NCBI GenBank assembly: GCA_018399635.1
Contig: JAGYOH010000002.1
Coordinates: 1-64,000 of the forward strand
Direction of reading: 5' to 3'
DNA length: 64,000 nucleotides
From: Clostridia bacterium
Lineage (GTDB): Bacteria > Bacillota > Clostridia > Peptostreptococcales > Acidaminobacteraceae
The notes under the pieces are model-generated. The model was given only the letters and a program-made list of their open reading frames with translations, searched no databases and had not been told where the DNA came from. Every line of letters starts with the position of its first letter. Position 1 is the first letter of the stretch. This document shows, in pieces, positions 53,115 through 61,781 of this stretch. The position numbers and the translations under genes are program-made.

Positions 53115-53128
53115 GTAACCCCGGTTAC
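53115..53128. promoter_or_regulatory. Palindrome upstream of the ferredoxin-type gene
   Basis: GTAACC-CC-GGTTAC is an inverted repeat, with a third GTAACC half-site at 53161-53166 near the possible -10 box TACAAT (53151-53156). It may be an operator; the binding protein is unknown. Confidence 0.35.
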
Positions 53129-53187
53129 CTACTTTACCTCATCCTTGCCTTACAATGAGGGTAACCTCTTTGAAAGGAGATCTGACA

Positions 53188-53787
53188 TTGAATCGAAGAA
53201 AACTGTTCCAGGGCTTCTTTCTCCTCCTCTTCATCGCCCTCATCGCCCTGGGTAAAATCCAAGTCTGGCTGGGAATCTTCCTCATCACCCTCCTCATGAC
53301 CCCCTTTTACGGAAGGCTCTACTGCGGCTACGTCTGTCCCATCAACACCCTCACCGAAGCCACGAGACCCCTGGCCAAAAAGAAAAAGCTGCCGGTTCCC
53401 CGCTTCCTGAAGCACCCCGCCGTGAGAATCCTGGTCCTGGGTCTGCTGGTCCTCACCATGGCCCTCTCCACCAGGGGAGGCAGACCCCTCCCCATCCTGC
53501 CCCTGCTCACCGCCTTCGGCGTCCTTCTTTCCCTGCTCTATGACGAGGCCCTCTGGCACCGCTATCTCTGCCCCTACGGCACCCTCCTCAGTCTGCCCGG
53601 AAAACTGACCAAAAAGGGCTATACCGTGGCACCCGCCACCTGCATCGGCTGCACCAAGTGCGTCCAGGTCTGTCCCTCCGACGCCATCACCATGCAGGAC
53701 AAAAAAGCCCTCATCGACCATTCCGAATGTCTGGTCTGCGGGGCCTGCGCCCGGGTCTGTCCCGTCAAAGCCATCGAAATCAAGTAA
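53188..53787 (+). CDS. Membrane 4Fe-4S protein, NapH/ferredoxin-like
   Basis: This 199-residue protein has several hydrophobic segments in its first 130 residues, with polar CGYVCP and CPYG cysteine motifs typical of NapH/RnfB-like membrane proteins, and a C-terminal pair of 4Fe-4S sites (CIGCTKCVQVCP and CLVCGACARVCP). It would move electrons at the membrane. Start TTG at 53188 follows AAGGAG; a longer in-frame reading from 53155 overlaps the promoter. The partner oxidoreductase is not adjacent. Confidence 0.82.
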   Translation: MNRRKLFQGFFLLLFIALIALGKIQVWLGIFLITLLMTPFYGRLYCGYVCPINTLTEATRPLAKKKKLPVPRFLKHPAVRILVLGLLVLTMALSTRGGRPLPILPLLTAFGVLLSLLYDEALWHRYLCPYGTLLSLPGKLTKKGYTVAPATCIGCTKCVQVCPSDAITMQDKKALIDHSECLVCGACARVCPVKAIEIK

Positions 53788-53817
53788 AAAAGGACCCTCC
53801 AAGGAGGGCCCTTTTTT
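53786..53817. terminator. Bidirectional terminator
   Basis: AAAAAAGGACCCTCC pairs with GGAGGGCCCTTTTTT around AA, serving the ferredoxin gene and the convergent methyltransferase gene. Confidence 0.88.
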
Positions 53818-53820
53818 GAT

Positions 53821-54987
53821 TCACCGGCTTCTTGTCACAAAGAAGACCTTCAAATAATCGCTTTCCATCAGTCCCGGCACCCGCCTGAAGTCCTCGGGAA
53901 GCTCGAAGGCCTCCAGGAGGTCCGCCCGGCAGCCCTCTTCCTGGAAGGTTTTTTCAATCATCCTCTGAAAGGACTCTCTCGGGTAGGAACTCTGATTGGT
54001 CGAGGCCAGAATCACCCCGGAGGGACTCAGAAGTTTCAGACTTTCCCGGATCAGCCGGGGATAATCCTTCTGCACCTTGAAGGTGACGTCCTTTGATTTG
54101 GCATAGCTGGGCGGATCGAGGAGGATGAGGTCGAAGACCTCCCCGGCCTTGACAGCCCTCCTGAAATAGTTGAAGACATCCTCCACGAGGATTTCCTCCC
54201 TGGAAGCATCGATGCCGTTGAGGGAAAACTGCTCCAGGGTCCTGGGATAGGACCGGTTGGCCAGATCCACGCTCACCGTGTGGGAGGCCCCTCCCAGGAG
54301 GGCGAAGAGACTGAAGAGTCCCGTATAGGAAAAGGTGTTGAGGACCCGGGCTTCATCGGCGTACTGCTCCATGACCCGCCTCCGGACCTCCCGCTGGTCC
54401 AGAAAAACCCCCGTCATCAGACCCTCCCCCAGATCCACGGCGATTTTCACCCCGTTTTCCAAGACCGTCAGAGGCTTGGGATGGGCCCTGCCCAGGGTCG
54501 GCTCCTCCATGAAATCCCCCTCAAAACGCCGCTTCTCGTAAATCCCTTCAAAGAGGACGATTTTCTTGAAGGCCTCCAGAATCATCTCCCTGAACCGCCA
54601 GATCCCCTCAGAGTACCAGTTGAAGAGGTAGTAGTCCCCGTAGCGGTCGATGGTGAGACCGCCCAGACCGTCCCCTTCCCCGTTCAAGAGGCGGAAGGCG
54701 GTGGTGGCGTCGTCATAGAAAAACCGCTTGCGCTTGTTCATGGCCGCCGCCAGGCGGTTCATGAAAAAGGTCTCATCCAGGGGCTCGGACTCCTTGCGGG
54801 AAAGCACCCAGCCCAGACCCTTGTTCTGCCGGCCCAGATAGCCCTTGCCCAGGAACCGGCCCTTCGATGACATCAGATGAAAGATTTCCCCCTCCTTCAT
54901 GGGGAAATCCGCAAGCCATTCCTTGATGAGGAGGGGAAACCCCTCCTCGTATTTTTTATCATAGGCCTTGTTGACAAAGATCTCCAT
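53821..54987 (-). CDS. Class I SAM-dependent rRNA methyltransferase (RlmI-like)
   Basis: This ~388-residue methyltransferase has a PUA-like N-terminus (1-75), then a Rossmann SAM domain with LNTFSYTGLFSLFALLGGA, DLANRSYPRT and LLDPPSYAK, matching the RlmI/YccW 23S rRNA cytosine-C5 methyltransferase family. ATG at 54987 follows AAAGGAAAG; the GTG two codons upstream is also possible. The small membrane gene and mutY follow in the same direction. Confidence 0.88.
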   Translation of the reverse strand: MEIFVNKAYDKKYEEGFPLLIKEWLADFPMKEGEIFHLMSSKGRFLGKGYLGRQNKGLGWVLSRKESEPLDETFFMNRLAAAMNKRKRFFYDDATTAFRLLNGEGDGLGGLTIDRYGDYYLFNWYSEGIWRFREMILEAFKKIVLFEGIYEKRRFEGDFMEEPTLGRAHPKPLTVLENGVKIAVDLGEGLMTGVFLDQREVRRRVMEQYADEARVLNTFSYTGLFSLFALLGGASHTVSVDLANRSYPRTLEQFSLNGIDASREEILVEDVFNYFRRAVKAGEVFDLILLDPPSYAKSKDVTFKVQKDYPRLIRESLKLLSPSGVILASTNQSSYPRESFQRMIEKTFQEEGCRADLLEAFELPEDFRRVPGLMESDYLKVFFVTRSR

Positions 54988-55010
54988 GGTCACTTTCCTT
55001 TCCGCCGACT

Positions 55011-55202
55011 CTAGTGGAGCATGATGTTGCCGAAAAACACCAGGAGAATGGCCAGTATGATGTAAAAAAAGTTGGCCCCGACATCGCCAAGCGCCCTTCT
55101 CAGTTTCATGGTCCTGGAGCCTCTCCAGTAAATGTCCGGCTTGATGAAGGTCATGGCCATGATGAAGGCCCCTGAAGCAATCAGAACAATCCCTAATACC
55201 AA
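55011..55202 (-). CDS. Small two-helix membrane protein
   Basis: This 63-residue protein has two hydrophobic stretches (GIVLIASGAFIMAMTF and IILAILLVFFGNIML) separated by a basic loop (RGSRTMKLRRAL). It is not recognised. A TTG start at 55202 has GGGAGG upstream; it lies one base after the mutY stop, so it is likely translationally coupled. Confidence 0.6.
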   Translation of the reverse strand: MVLGIVLIASGAFIMAMTFIKPDIYWRGSRTMKLRRALGDVGANFFYIILAILLVFFGNIMLH

Positions 55203-55203
55203 T

Positions 55204-56244
55204 CTATATCCCTCCCAATAATTTTTGAATCGCCTTGGAGACCGGCAGGGTTTTCAGGGTCTCCAGGGTCACCCACTGGTATTCCTTTTCCGGCTTCCCC
55301 CGGGTGAACCGGCCCTCCACGGCATAGAGCCTCATCTCCCATTTCCTGTGGGTGAAGACGTGGCTGGCCTCGCTTTTGAGCTGCAGGTCCCCGGCGGCAA
55401 AACCGTAGGCCGTCAGCAGGTGGTCTCTCAGGGCCTCGAGGCCCGTGTCGAAATCCTCGACCACCGCATAGGGAAAGCCCCAGAGTCCCGGCAGGAGCCC
55501 TTGGGCATCCCCCTTGACACTGAGAAAAGCCTCCCCCTCCTCAAGATAAGCCAGGGCGATCTTTTCTTTTTTGACGGATACCCGCCGGGTCTTCACCGGG
55601 TATCCGGCCACTTCCCCCGCTGCCAGGGCCTTGCAGTCCCGCCTCAGGGGACAGTCCCCGCAGGCGGGATTTTTTGGCGTGCAGACCAGGGCCCCCAGTT
55701 CCATGACGGCCTGGTTGAAGTCCCCCGGTCTTAGGTCCATCTTGGCCAGGACCCGGTCCTTGAAGACTCTTTTGCTCCTGCTGTCGGAAATATCCAGGTC
55801 CAGGGCGTCGTACCGGCTGATGACCCTTTGGACGTTGCCGTCCACGGCGGGGACTTTCTGGTCGAAGGCGATGCTCAGAATGGCTCCCGCCGTATAGTCC
55901 CCGATTCCCGGCAGTTTGATGAGACTCTCGTAGTCCTCGGGAAACCGGCCCCGGTAGGCCTCGACAATGATTTTTGCCGTCTTGTGGAGGTTGCGCCCCC
56001 TGGAATAATAACCCAGCCCCTCCCAGAGCTTGAGGACCTCCTCCTCTGTGGCTTCAGCCAGGGCCAGAACCTGGGGAAAGGCCTGGATGAACCGGTGGTA
56101 GTAGCCGGTCACCGTGTCCATCCGGGTCTGCTGGGCCATGATTTCAGAAATCCAGATCCTGTAGGGATCCCGGGTCTCCCTGAAGGGCAGGGGCCGGTGG
56201 TGGGCCTCATACCACCCGAGCAGGTCCGAGGCAAAGGTCTTCAA
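55204..56244 (-). CDS. mutY: A/G-specific adenine glycosylase MutY
   Basis: MutY (346 residues) removes adenine mispaired with 8-oxoguanine. The helix-hairpin-helix LPGIGDYTAGAI, catalytic aspartate in AVDGNVQRV, glutamate in ISEIMAQQT, and 4Fe-4S cluster motif CTPKNPACGDCPLRRDC are all present. The C-terminal NUDIX-like domain (about 220-340) has the expected length. Overlaps the flavodoxin gene by four bases upstream. Confidence 0.95.
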   Translation of the reverse strand: MKTFASDLLGWYEAHHRPLPFRETRDPYRIWISEIMAQQTRMDTVTGYYHRFIQAFPQVLALAEATEEEVLKLWEGLGYYSRGRNLHKTAKIIVEAYRGRFPEDYESLIKLPGIGDYTAGAILSIAFDQKVPAVDGNVQRVISRYDALDLDISDSRSKRVFKDRVLAKMDLRPGDFNQAVMELGALVCTPKNPACGDCPLRRDCKALAAGEVAGYPVKTRRVSVKKEKIALAYLEEGEAFLSVKGDAQGLLPGLWGFPYAVVEDFDTGLEALRDHLLTAYGFAAGDLQLKSEASHVFTHRKWEMRLYAVEGRFTRGKPEKEYQWVTLETLKTLPVSKAIQKLLGGI

Positions 56245-56678
56245 ATGGATTCCTCCAGGAGAATGGCCTCGATGTCCCGGTCCTCCTGCTTGTCCCGGTG
56301 ATTGATGAGATACACCCGCTCAAAGCCCTCCGACCCGATATGTTTCAGCTTTTCAAGGGGCTGGCCCAGGTCATTGAGAATCAGGACCATGGTGTGGCCC
56401 GGATAGGCTTTTCTGAAGCTCCTCAGGGCGGGGGCGGGCCCTCCCGCCCAGACCGGTCCGACGACGTAGAGCTTTTCACCGGCCACGGGTTCCCGGGACA
56501 CAGTGATGGCCACGGTCCGCCTGCGGGAGGCATAATAGCCCGCCCTGAGATAACCGAAAATGCCGTCGTAGCGGTTGCCGTCAATGATTTCGTACTGGTC
56601 CGCCCCCAGGCCCCGGGCGAGTTTTCCGGCGATCCGTCTCGAGGATCCCGTCCTGGTAAAATAATAGACATTCTGCAT
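56241..56678 (-). CDS. Small flavodoxin-like protein
   Basis: This 145-residue protein reads as a flavodoxin: FMN phosphate loop FTRTGSSRRIAGKLA, then LYVVGPVWAGGPAPALRSF. ATG at 56678 follows AGAGGTGG; the longer reading starting at 56717 adds an unlikely MVPSGILLKRW. Its role could be electron supply to the flavodiiron protein or another reductase. Overlaps mutY by four bases. Confidence 0.8.
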   Translation of the reverse strand: MQNVYYFTRTGSSRRIAGKLARGLGADQYEIIDGNRYDGIFGYLRAGYYASRRRTVAITVSREPVAGEKLYVVGPVWAGGPAPALRSFRKAYPGHTMVLILNDLGQPLEKLKHIGSEGFERVYLINHRDKQEDRDIEAILLEESI

Positions 56679-56717
56679 TTCAATCCACCTCTTTAACAGT
56701 ATACCACTCGGGACCAC

Positions 56718-56745
56718 AAAAAAAACAGCGCATATCAGCGCTGTT
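56718..56745 (-). terminator. Terminator of the ornithine operon
   Basis: AACAGCGC and GCGCTGTT pair perfectly over TGATAT on the minus strand, followed by eight T residues. The orr stop codon (TGA) lies in the loop. Confidence 0.93.
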
Positions 56746-57802
56746 CATCCAAAGTGGTTTTCTCGACATAGGGGGAGGTGCTGAGGGCCAGGAGGGCGCC
56801 GTAGGCCAGTCTGAAGCTCAGGACATCTCCCACCCGGCAGGTCTCTTGAGACCCCGTGACATCCAGAATCATGTGGTCGCTCGACGCACCGATGATTTCG
56901 ATGCCTGGGTCGCAGGGGATGAGACTTTCTGGAACCACGTCCTGACGGCCGATGGCCACGATGGCCCTTTTCATCCGGCCCTTGTCCACATAGGTGGGGT
57001 GGTTGCCGAAGGCGTCCATGCCGATGGTTCCCCTGGGATAGGAATCCTTTTCCTTGAGCTCGATGATCTGGGCCTCGAGGATGAAGGCGTCCTGGTAGGT
57101 CCCGGCAATGGCTTCCCCCTCCTTGGTTTCTCTGCCCAGGACGATGGCTTCCCCCAGCCTGAGGTTGTTGATTCCCTTGGGAAGCCCCTCTTCGAGGAGA
57201 TACAAGCTCGAGGAATTGCCTCCGGAAACCACCTGGAGGGTGATGCCGTAGGTGGCCTCGATATCCCCGGCGATGGCGGCGAGCTCTCCGAGATTGGTCT
57301 TGTCAGGAATCACCCCGCCGTAGCAGGTGAGATTCACCCCGATGCCGACAAACTCGATGCCATCGGTCTTTAAAATCTCAGGGACGGTCTCGTGGACCTT
57401 GTCGGGCTCGATCCCCTCCCTGAGGTCCCCCAGGTCAATCATGAGGATGACCCCGTGGGTCCTCCCCTTCGCCGCCGCCTCCCTTCCCAGGGCCTGCACG
57501 GTGACCAGCTCGGAGTTCAGGCTGATATCGGCGTTCGCCACCACCCTGGCGGCCTCCGAGACCATGGGTAGTCTGAGGAGAATCCTGGGCAGGCCGAAGT
57601 CCTTCAGGGCCTCCAGGTTTTCCATCCGGGAGTCGGCGATTCCCGCAATCCCCCCCGCCACCATGGCGGCGGTGATCCCGGGGTGGCCGCAGTGGACCTT
57701 GGTGACCCCGTAGACCCCGATCCCCCGGTCCCCGGCCCTTTGTACCAGGGTCCGGGTGTTGTGGGTCACCTTCTTCAAATCGATGACGAGTCTTGGATAC
57801 AT
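56735..57802 (-). CDS. orr: Ornithine racemase
   Basis: This 355-residue alanine racemase N-terminal-domain protein is the ornithine racemase of the oxidative ornithine pathway, making the D-ornithine used by OraSE. The PLP lysine is in YGVTKVHCG, and the barrel motifs VGIGVNLTCYGG and SGGNSSSLYLL, typical of Orr, are present. ATG at 57802 follows GGAGG; a longer reading into the previous gene gives MPCCCWSSP and is rejected. It is the last gene of the operon. Confidence 0.9.
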   Translation of the reverse strand: MYPRLVIDLKKVTHNTRTLVQRAGDRGIGVYGVTKVHCGHPGITAAMVAGGIAGIADSRMENLEALKDFGLPRILLRLPMVSEAARVVANADISLNSELVTVQALGREAAAKGRTHGVILMIDLGDLREGIEPDKVHETVPEILKTDGIEFVGIGVNLTCYGGVIPDKTNLGELAAIAGDIEATYGITLQVVSGGNSSSLYLLEEGLPKGINNLRLGEAIVLGRETKEGEAIAGTYQDAFILEAQIIELKEKDSYPRGTIGMDAFGNHPTYVDKGRMKRAIVAIGRQDVVPESLIPCDPGIEIIGASSDHMILDVTGSQETCRVGDVLSFRLAYGALLALSTSPYVEKTTLDEQR

Positions 57803-57803
57803 G

Positions 57804-59183
57804 TCATTCCTCCATTCCCAGGGACTGCTCCAGCAGCAGCAGGGCATCCTCGGGATTCTCCAGGCCCAGAACCCCCAGCGAGGCCATGATGTAGTGGTTG
57901 TCGATCAGGATTTTCACCTCGTCCGTGGGCAGCAGCTTGGCCCCCTGGATATTGCTCCTGGCGATTTCCTTGAGGATGTTCACCCGGTCCGGCAGCCGGG
58001 TGCAGGCGCCGCCGGTGCCCACGATGAATCTGATCCCTGTCAGGTCCTTGCCCTGGGCATAGGTCTTTTTGCCGCTGCCGCCGTAAAGATCCCGGAAGCC
58101 TCCGGCATGGCGGTGGGCGGAGATCACCACCGCCTCCTTGGTGAGGAGTTCCACCAGTTTGAATTCCTCAGGGCTCCTGGGAATCGGGGCGTAGTCTTCA
58201 ATGAGCTTCTCGAGGGTTTCTTCATCAAAGCCCAGGGTCTTCATGATCCTTTCCCTGCCCACCATGTCAATGATGTTTCTGGCATTGATGTAGACCCCCA
58301 GGTCCCCCTCCACCGTCCGCTTGGCGGTGGGTTCAGGGGAGATCAGGATTCTGGAGATTTCCTCAGAGCCCTCCGTCACCGAATGGATGTCGGTGGTGGC
58401 CCCCCCCACGTCCACGGTGATCAGGTCGCCGATGTGGGCCTTCAAAAGCTTCGAGGCCTCCATCACCGCCCCCGGGGTGGGAATGATGTGGCCGGATACC
58501 AGGTCCTTCACCCGCTCCATCCCCGGGGCATGGATGATATGGCGCTCGAAGACCTCCTGGATCACCCTGCGGGTGGGCTCCACATTGAGCTCGTCGATTT
58601 TGGGATACACGTTTTCCACGATGAAGAGATAGTCGGACTTGCCCTTTTGTGCAAAAATCAGCCGGACCTCCTCCTGGTTTTCCACGTTGCCGGCATAGAT
58701 CACCGGAACATCGAAGTCCAGGGCGGCGATTTTCTCGGCGTTGGCAAGGGCGGTGTCCCGCTCGCCGTAATCCACCCCGCCGGCAATGAGGATGATGTTG
58801 GGATGGATGGCTTCAATCTTTTTGATGTCGCCGGGTCTGATCCGCCCCGCCGTCACCAGGTGGATATTGGCGCCGGCCCCCAGGGCGGCTTCCTTGGCGG
58901 CCTTGGCCGTCATGTCGTAGACCAGGCCGTGGACCGTCATCTTCAGGCCTCCCGCGGCGCTCGAGGTGGCCATGAGCTTGTCATAACTGAGTTCATCCAC
59001 CCCCAGGGAACCCTTCAGGTCCTCGATGGCCCGGGCCAGACCGATATTGACATCCCCTTCGAGTACCGTAGTGGGGCCCTGTCCCTGTCCGATGAAGGCA
59101 GGGGAACCGGTGCCGATGCCCTTGAAGGCATTGACCACCGTGGTGGTGCTTCCGATTTCCGCGACCAGGATATCAACCTTCAT
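57804..59183 (-). CDS. MutL/GlmL-like aminomutase reactivase-type protein
   Basis: This 459-residue ASKHA-fold protein resembles GlmL/MutL, found with B12-dependent mutases. N-terminal ATP-fold motif AEIGSTTTVV, a second ITVDVGGATTDIHS, and GTGGACTRLPD fit the family. It probably helps assemble or reactivate the B12 aminomutase whose subunits lie just upstream. It is one base from orr and one base after oraE. Confidence 0.82.
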   Translation of the reverse strand: MKVDILVAEIGSTTTVVNAFKGIGTGSPAFIGQGQGPTTVLEGDVNIGLARAIEDLKGSLGVDELSYDKLMATSSAAGGLKMTVHGLVYDMTAKAAKEAALGAGANIHLVTAGRIRPGDIKKIEAIHPNIILIAGGVDYGERDTALANAEKIAALDFDVPVIYAGNVENQEEVRLIFAQKGKSDYLFIVENVYPKIDELNVEPTRRVIQEVFERHIIHAPGMERVKDLVSGHIIPTPGAVMEASKLLKAHIGDLITVDVGGATTDIHSVTEGSEEISRILISPEPTAKRTVEGDLGVYINARNIIDMVGRERIMKTLGFDEETLEKLIEDYAPIPRSPEEFKLVELLTKEAVVISAHRHAGGFRDLYGGSGKKTYAQGKDLTGIRFIVGTGGACTRLPDRVNILKEIARSNIQGAKLLPTDEVKILIDNHYIMASLGVLGLENPEDALLLLEQSLGMEE

Positions 59184-59184
59184 C

Positions 59185-61404
59185 TCAACCCCGCAATTCT
59201 CTGCGTCTTTTCACCAGGAAGGTGGCCAGGTTGACGCCCCGGTCATAACGACCGAATCCCTCGTCCATCCCGTTCTTTCTGGCGATTTCCGGCGTCACCT
59301 GGGTCCCGCCCGCCACGATGATGAACTTGTCCCTCACGCCTTTTTCAAGGGCGTATTCGTGGATCCGCTTCATATTCTTGTAGTGGATATCGTCGTGGGA
59401 AATGATGGTGGAGGCCAGAATCACCTGGGCATTCATTTCAATGGCGGCATCCACGAGTTTTTCAGTGGGTACCGAGGTCCCCAGGTATTCCACTTCACAG
59501 CCGTACTTTTCAATACCGCCGTGCTTGATGTCAATGACCTCTCTGAGGCCGACGGAGTGCTCGTCCTCTCCGATGGTGGCGGCCACGATCTTGATGGGAT
59601 GATCCTCGAATTCCTGTCTGATCTCGTCGTCGCTCATGATTTCAGGCTCCGGCGGGATTTCAAGCTTGGACAGATCCACCTCGTAATCCAGGGTCCCCTT
59701 GAGCTGGACCCGGGTCCCTTCCGAGGGATGCATCATTTCAGAATGGATGATTTCGATATCCTTGAGATTCATTTTCTTGCCGAATTCCAGGGCGGCATAT
59801 TCCGAAACCCTTCTCGCCGCCGGCAGGAAGAGCTCCACCTGGACCACGCCGTCTCCGAGCCACTGGACCTCGGGCTTGACCAGGGTGGATTGTCCGTCCT
59901 CCCCCCGGAGCCTTTCATTCTCGGCCATCCGGGTGTTGACATTGTCCTCGGGATCAAGCTCGTCGATGAAGACGATCTTCTCCGGTTTTTCAAAGGTGGA
60001 TCCGTCGATGAGTCCGGCGGGATTCTCCACAGCGCCGGCATCATACTGGGCCACGTTGTTGTCGCCGTAGTGGGCGGTCACCGGTGCCATGTAGTCGGCT
60101 TCCCTCTCGTAGACCGTGCCGTGACCGACACCGCCGTCGATTTTCCGCCCGATGCCGTCGCCGTTGCGCTCCGGATACTTGCCGGAATCCACGAAGAAGC
60201 CCTTTTCAACCGCTTCGAAATAGCCGCCGACCTCGAGGATTTCTTCGATATAAAGAACCGCCCTCTCCTTGAGTTCCCTCACGGTATCCCTCAGGGGACC
60301 CTCGGATTTGAGCTCGATCAGGTCCATCAGACCGTCAAGGCCCGTCAGGGTCTGCTTGGCGGTATCACAGGCCTCGATGTTGTAGACATGCCAGGGCACG
60401 TTTCGTCCCTCGTCGGGAGTGATGGTGGACTGGAGGTCCGCCGAGGTGAGCCTGGAAATCATCATGTTCATGACATGGGTCACCGTGGCCTCCCGGGAGG
60501 AGGAGGTGATGTACTTGGTGTTCATCTGGGCTCTCATCTTGTATTCGTCAAAGAGCTCTCTCAAGGCGACTGCATAGGGAAGGTCGAAGTAGACGCTGGG
60601 TGCCGGCGCCGAGGTGGGAGGCACGGTGGACAAAGAAATGTCCTCCTTGGGCATCCCCACCTTGTGGGAGAAGAGGGCGTTGATGCCGTGCTGCACCATG
60701 AGCTCGGGCATGACCTTCCAGGCCTCCCTGGCGGTGGCATTGGCATTGTGGGCCCCGTCGATCTGGAGAATCCTGGCCCAGGTCATCACTTTTTTGGATT
60801 CTGCGGCGTCCACGAAGGACCGCACCATGTTGATATTGCGGTAAAGCACGTTGTACTGGGGATCCTGGTGGGCGCCGTTGACCCCCTCCTCCGCCAGCAT
60901 GACGGCGACCTCGGGTCCCGCCACGCCGGAAACATAAGAGTGGTAGTTGATGGGTCTTCCCACCTCTTCTTCAATCAGGTCCAGGGCCTTGCGGTGGGCC
61001 CGCACCTGTTTTCTGGAAATCGGAATACCGCCGATGCCCTGGGGGGTTCCCTCGATCAGGCCGTCGAAGTGGGACTGGCCGGCGGTCCTGATGACCATGA
61101 TATGGTCCGCCCCGTGCCAGGCCGACATCCTCATCCGACGGATGTCATCCTCAAAACGGCCTGAGGCGATTTCAGTGGTGATGGAATTGTCGGGCTGGGG
61201 ATCGATGTTTTCAAAGTAGGCGGCAGCAGGAATGCCGACGTAGTTCTTGAGGGGTGTCGACATGTCCTTGTACTTGAAGGGGCCGTAAACCTGCTCTTCG
61301 GATTTTTCCCGCCAGACCCAGCCTCTTCTCTTGGGCCGGTAGTTCTCAAGATCCTTCATGATCTCATGGACATTGATTCTCTCATCGGGTTTGAGTGGTG
61401 TCAT
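59185..61404 (-). CDS. oraE: D-ornithine 4,5-aminomutase, catalytic (E) subunit
   Basis: OraE (739 residues) uses PLP and coenzyme B12 to move the terminal amino group of D-ornithine, giving 2,4-diaminopentanoate. The C-terminal Rossmann domain has the B12 motif DEHSVG (histidine at about residue 616) and a lysine eleven residues on in IDIKHGG (about 627), the spacing of the axial histidine and PLP lysine known in the Clostridium sticklandii enzyme. The N-terminal TIM barrel covers about 100-480. It overlaps oraS by one base. Confidence 0.95.
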   Translation of the reverse strand: MTPLKPDERINVHEIMKDLENYRPKRRGWVWREKSEEQVYGPFKYKDMSTPLKNYVGIPAAAYFENIDPQPDNSITTEIASGRFEDDIRRMRMSAWHGADHIMVIRTAGQSHFDGLIEGTPQGIGGIPISRKQVRAHRKALDLIEEEVGRPINYHSYVSGVAGPEVAVMLAEEGVNGAHQDPQYNVLYRNINMVRSFVDAAESKKVMTWARILQIDGAHNANATAREAWKVMPELMVQHGINALFSHKVGMPKEDISLSTVPPTSAPAPSVYFDLPYAVALRELFDEYKMRAQMNTKYITSSSREATVTHVMNMMISRLTSADLQSTITPDEGRNVPWHVYNIEACDTAKQTLTGLDGLMDLIELKSEGPLRDTVRELKERAVLYIEEILEVGGYFEAVEKGFFVDSGKYPERNGDGIGRKIDGGVGHGTVYEREADYMAPVTAHYGDNNVAQYDAGAVENPAGLIDGSTFEKPEKIVFIDELDPEDNVNTRMAENERLRGEDGQSTLVKPEVQWLGDGVVQVELFLPAARRVSEYAALEFGKKMNLKDIEIIHSEMMHPSEGTRVQLKGTLDYEVDLSKLEIPPEPEIMSDDEIRQEFEDHPIKIVAATIGEDEHSVGLREVIDIKHGGIEKYGCEVEYLGTSVPTEKLVDAAIEMNAQVILASTIISHDDIHYKNMKRIHEYALEKGVRDKFIIVAGGTQVTPEIARKNGMDEGFGRYDRGVNLATFLVKRRRELRG

Positions 61405-61781
61405 TACCGATCCCCTCCTTTGAATATCTTCATGGCGTCATCCCAGTGCTGGCCGTCGATCATTTCAAGGCCGGCCCGGCGCAGGTCCAGCTGCTTTTCC
61501 TTGGCGATGCGGTAGACCACATGTCCCACGCCGTGACCGATGAGTCCCCGGTCAATGGCCCCCTCCACCAGAGGCTTGGCCTCCAGGGAGCTGAAGCCCA
61601 TGCGCAGGAGCACCGACCGCTCGATGGAGGGTGAGGTATGGGTCCTGGCCAGATCCAAGAGGGGATCCACGATCTTTTCGATATCCGCCCAGAATTTCGC
61701 CTTCAACGCTTCATCGCTCAAACCGGCGATTTTTTCACGTCTGACACTGAAGTCGTCATCTCGTTTTAAGAAGCCTTTCAT
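61404..61781 (-). CDS. oraS: D-ornithine 4,5-aminomutase, small (S) subunit
   Basis: OraS (125 residues) is the small subunit that pairs with OraE. Its length and a conserved segment, LRMGFSSLEAKPLVEGAIDR with GHGVGHVVY, fit the family. It has no catalytic residues of its own. It overlaps ortB by four bases, so the operon is tightly coupled. Confidence 0.92.
   Translation of the reverse strand: MKGFLKRDDDFSVRREKIAGLSDEALKAKFWADIEKIVDPLLDLARTHTSPSIERSVLLRMGFSSLEAKPLVEGAIDRGLIGHGVGHVVYRIAKEKQLDLRRAGLEMIDGQHWDDAMKIFKGGDR

Noticed and set aside
57803-57847. Extended start of orr, MPCCCWSSP
   Set aside because: It reads the wrong frame of the previous gene's end; the start at 57802 has GGAGG and a family-like N-terminus.
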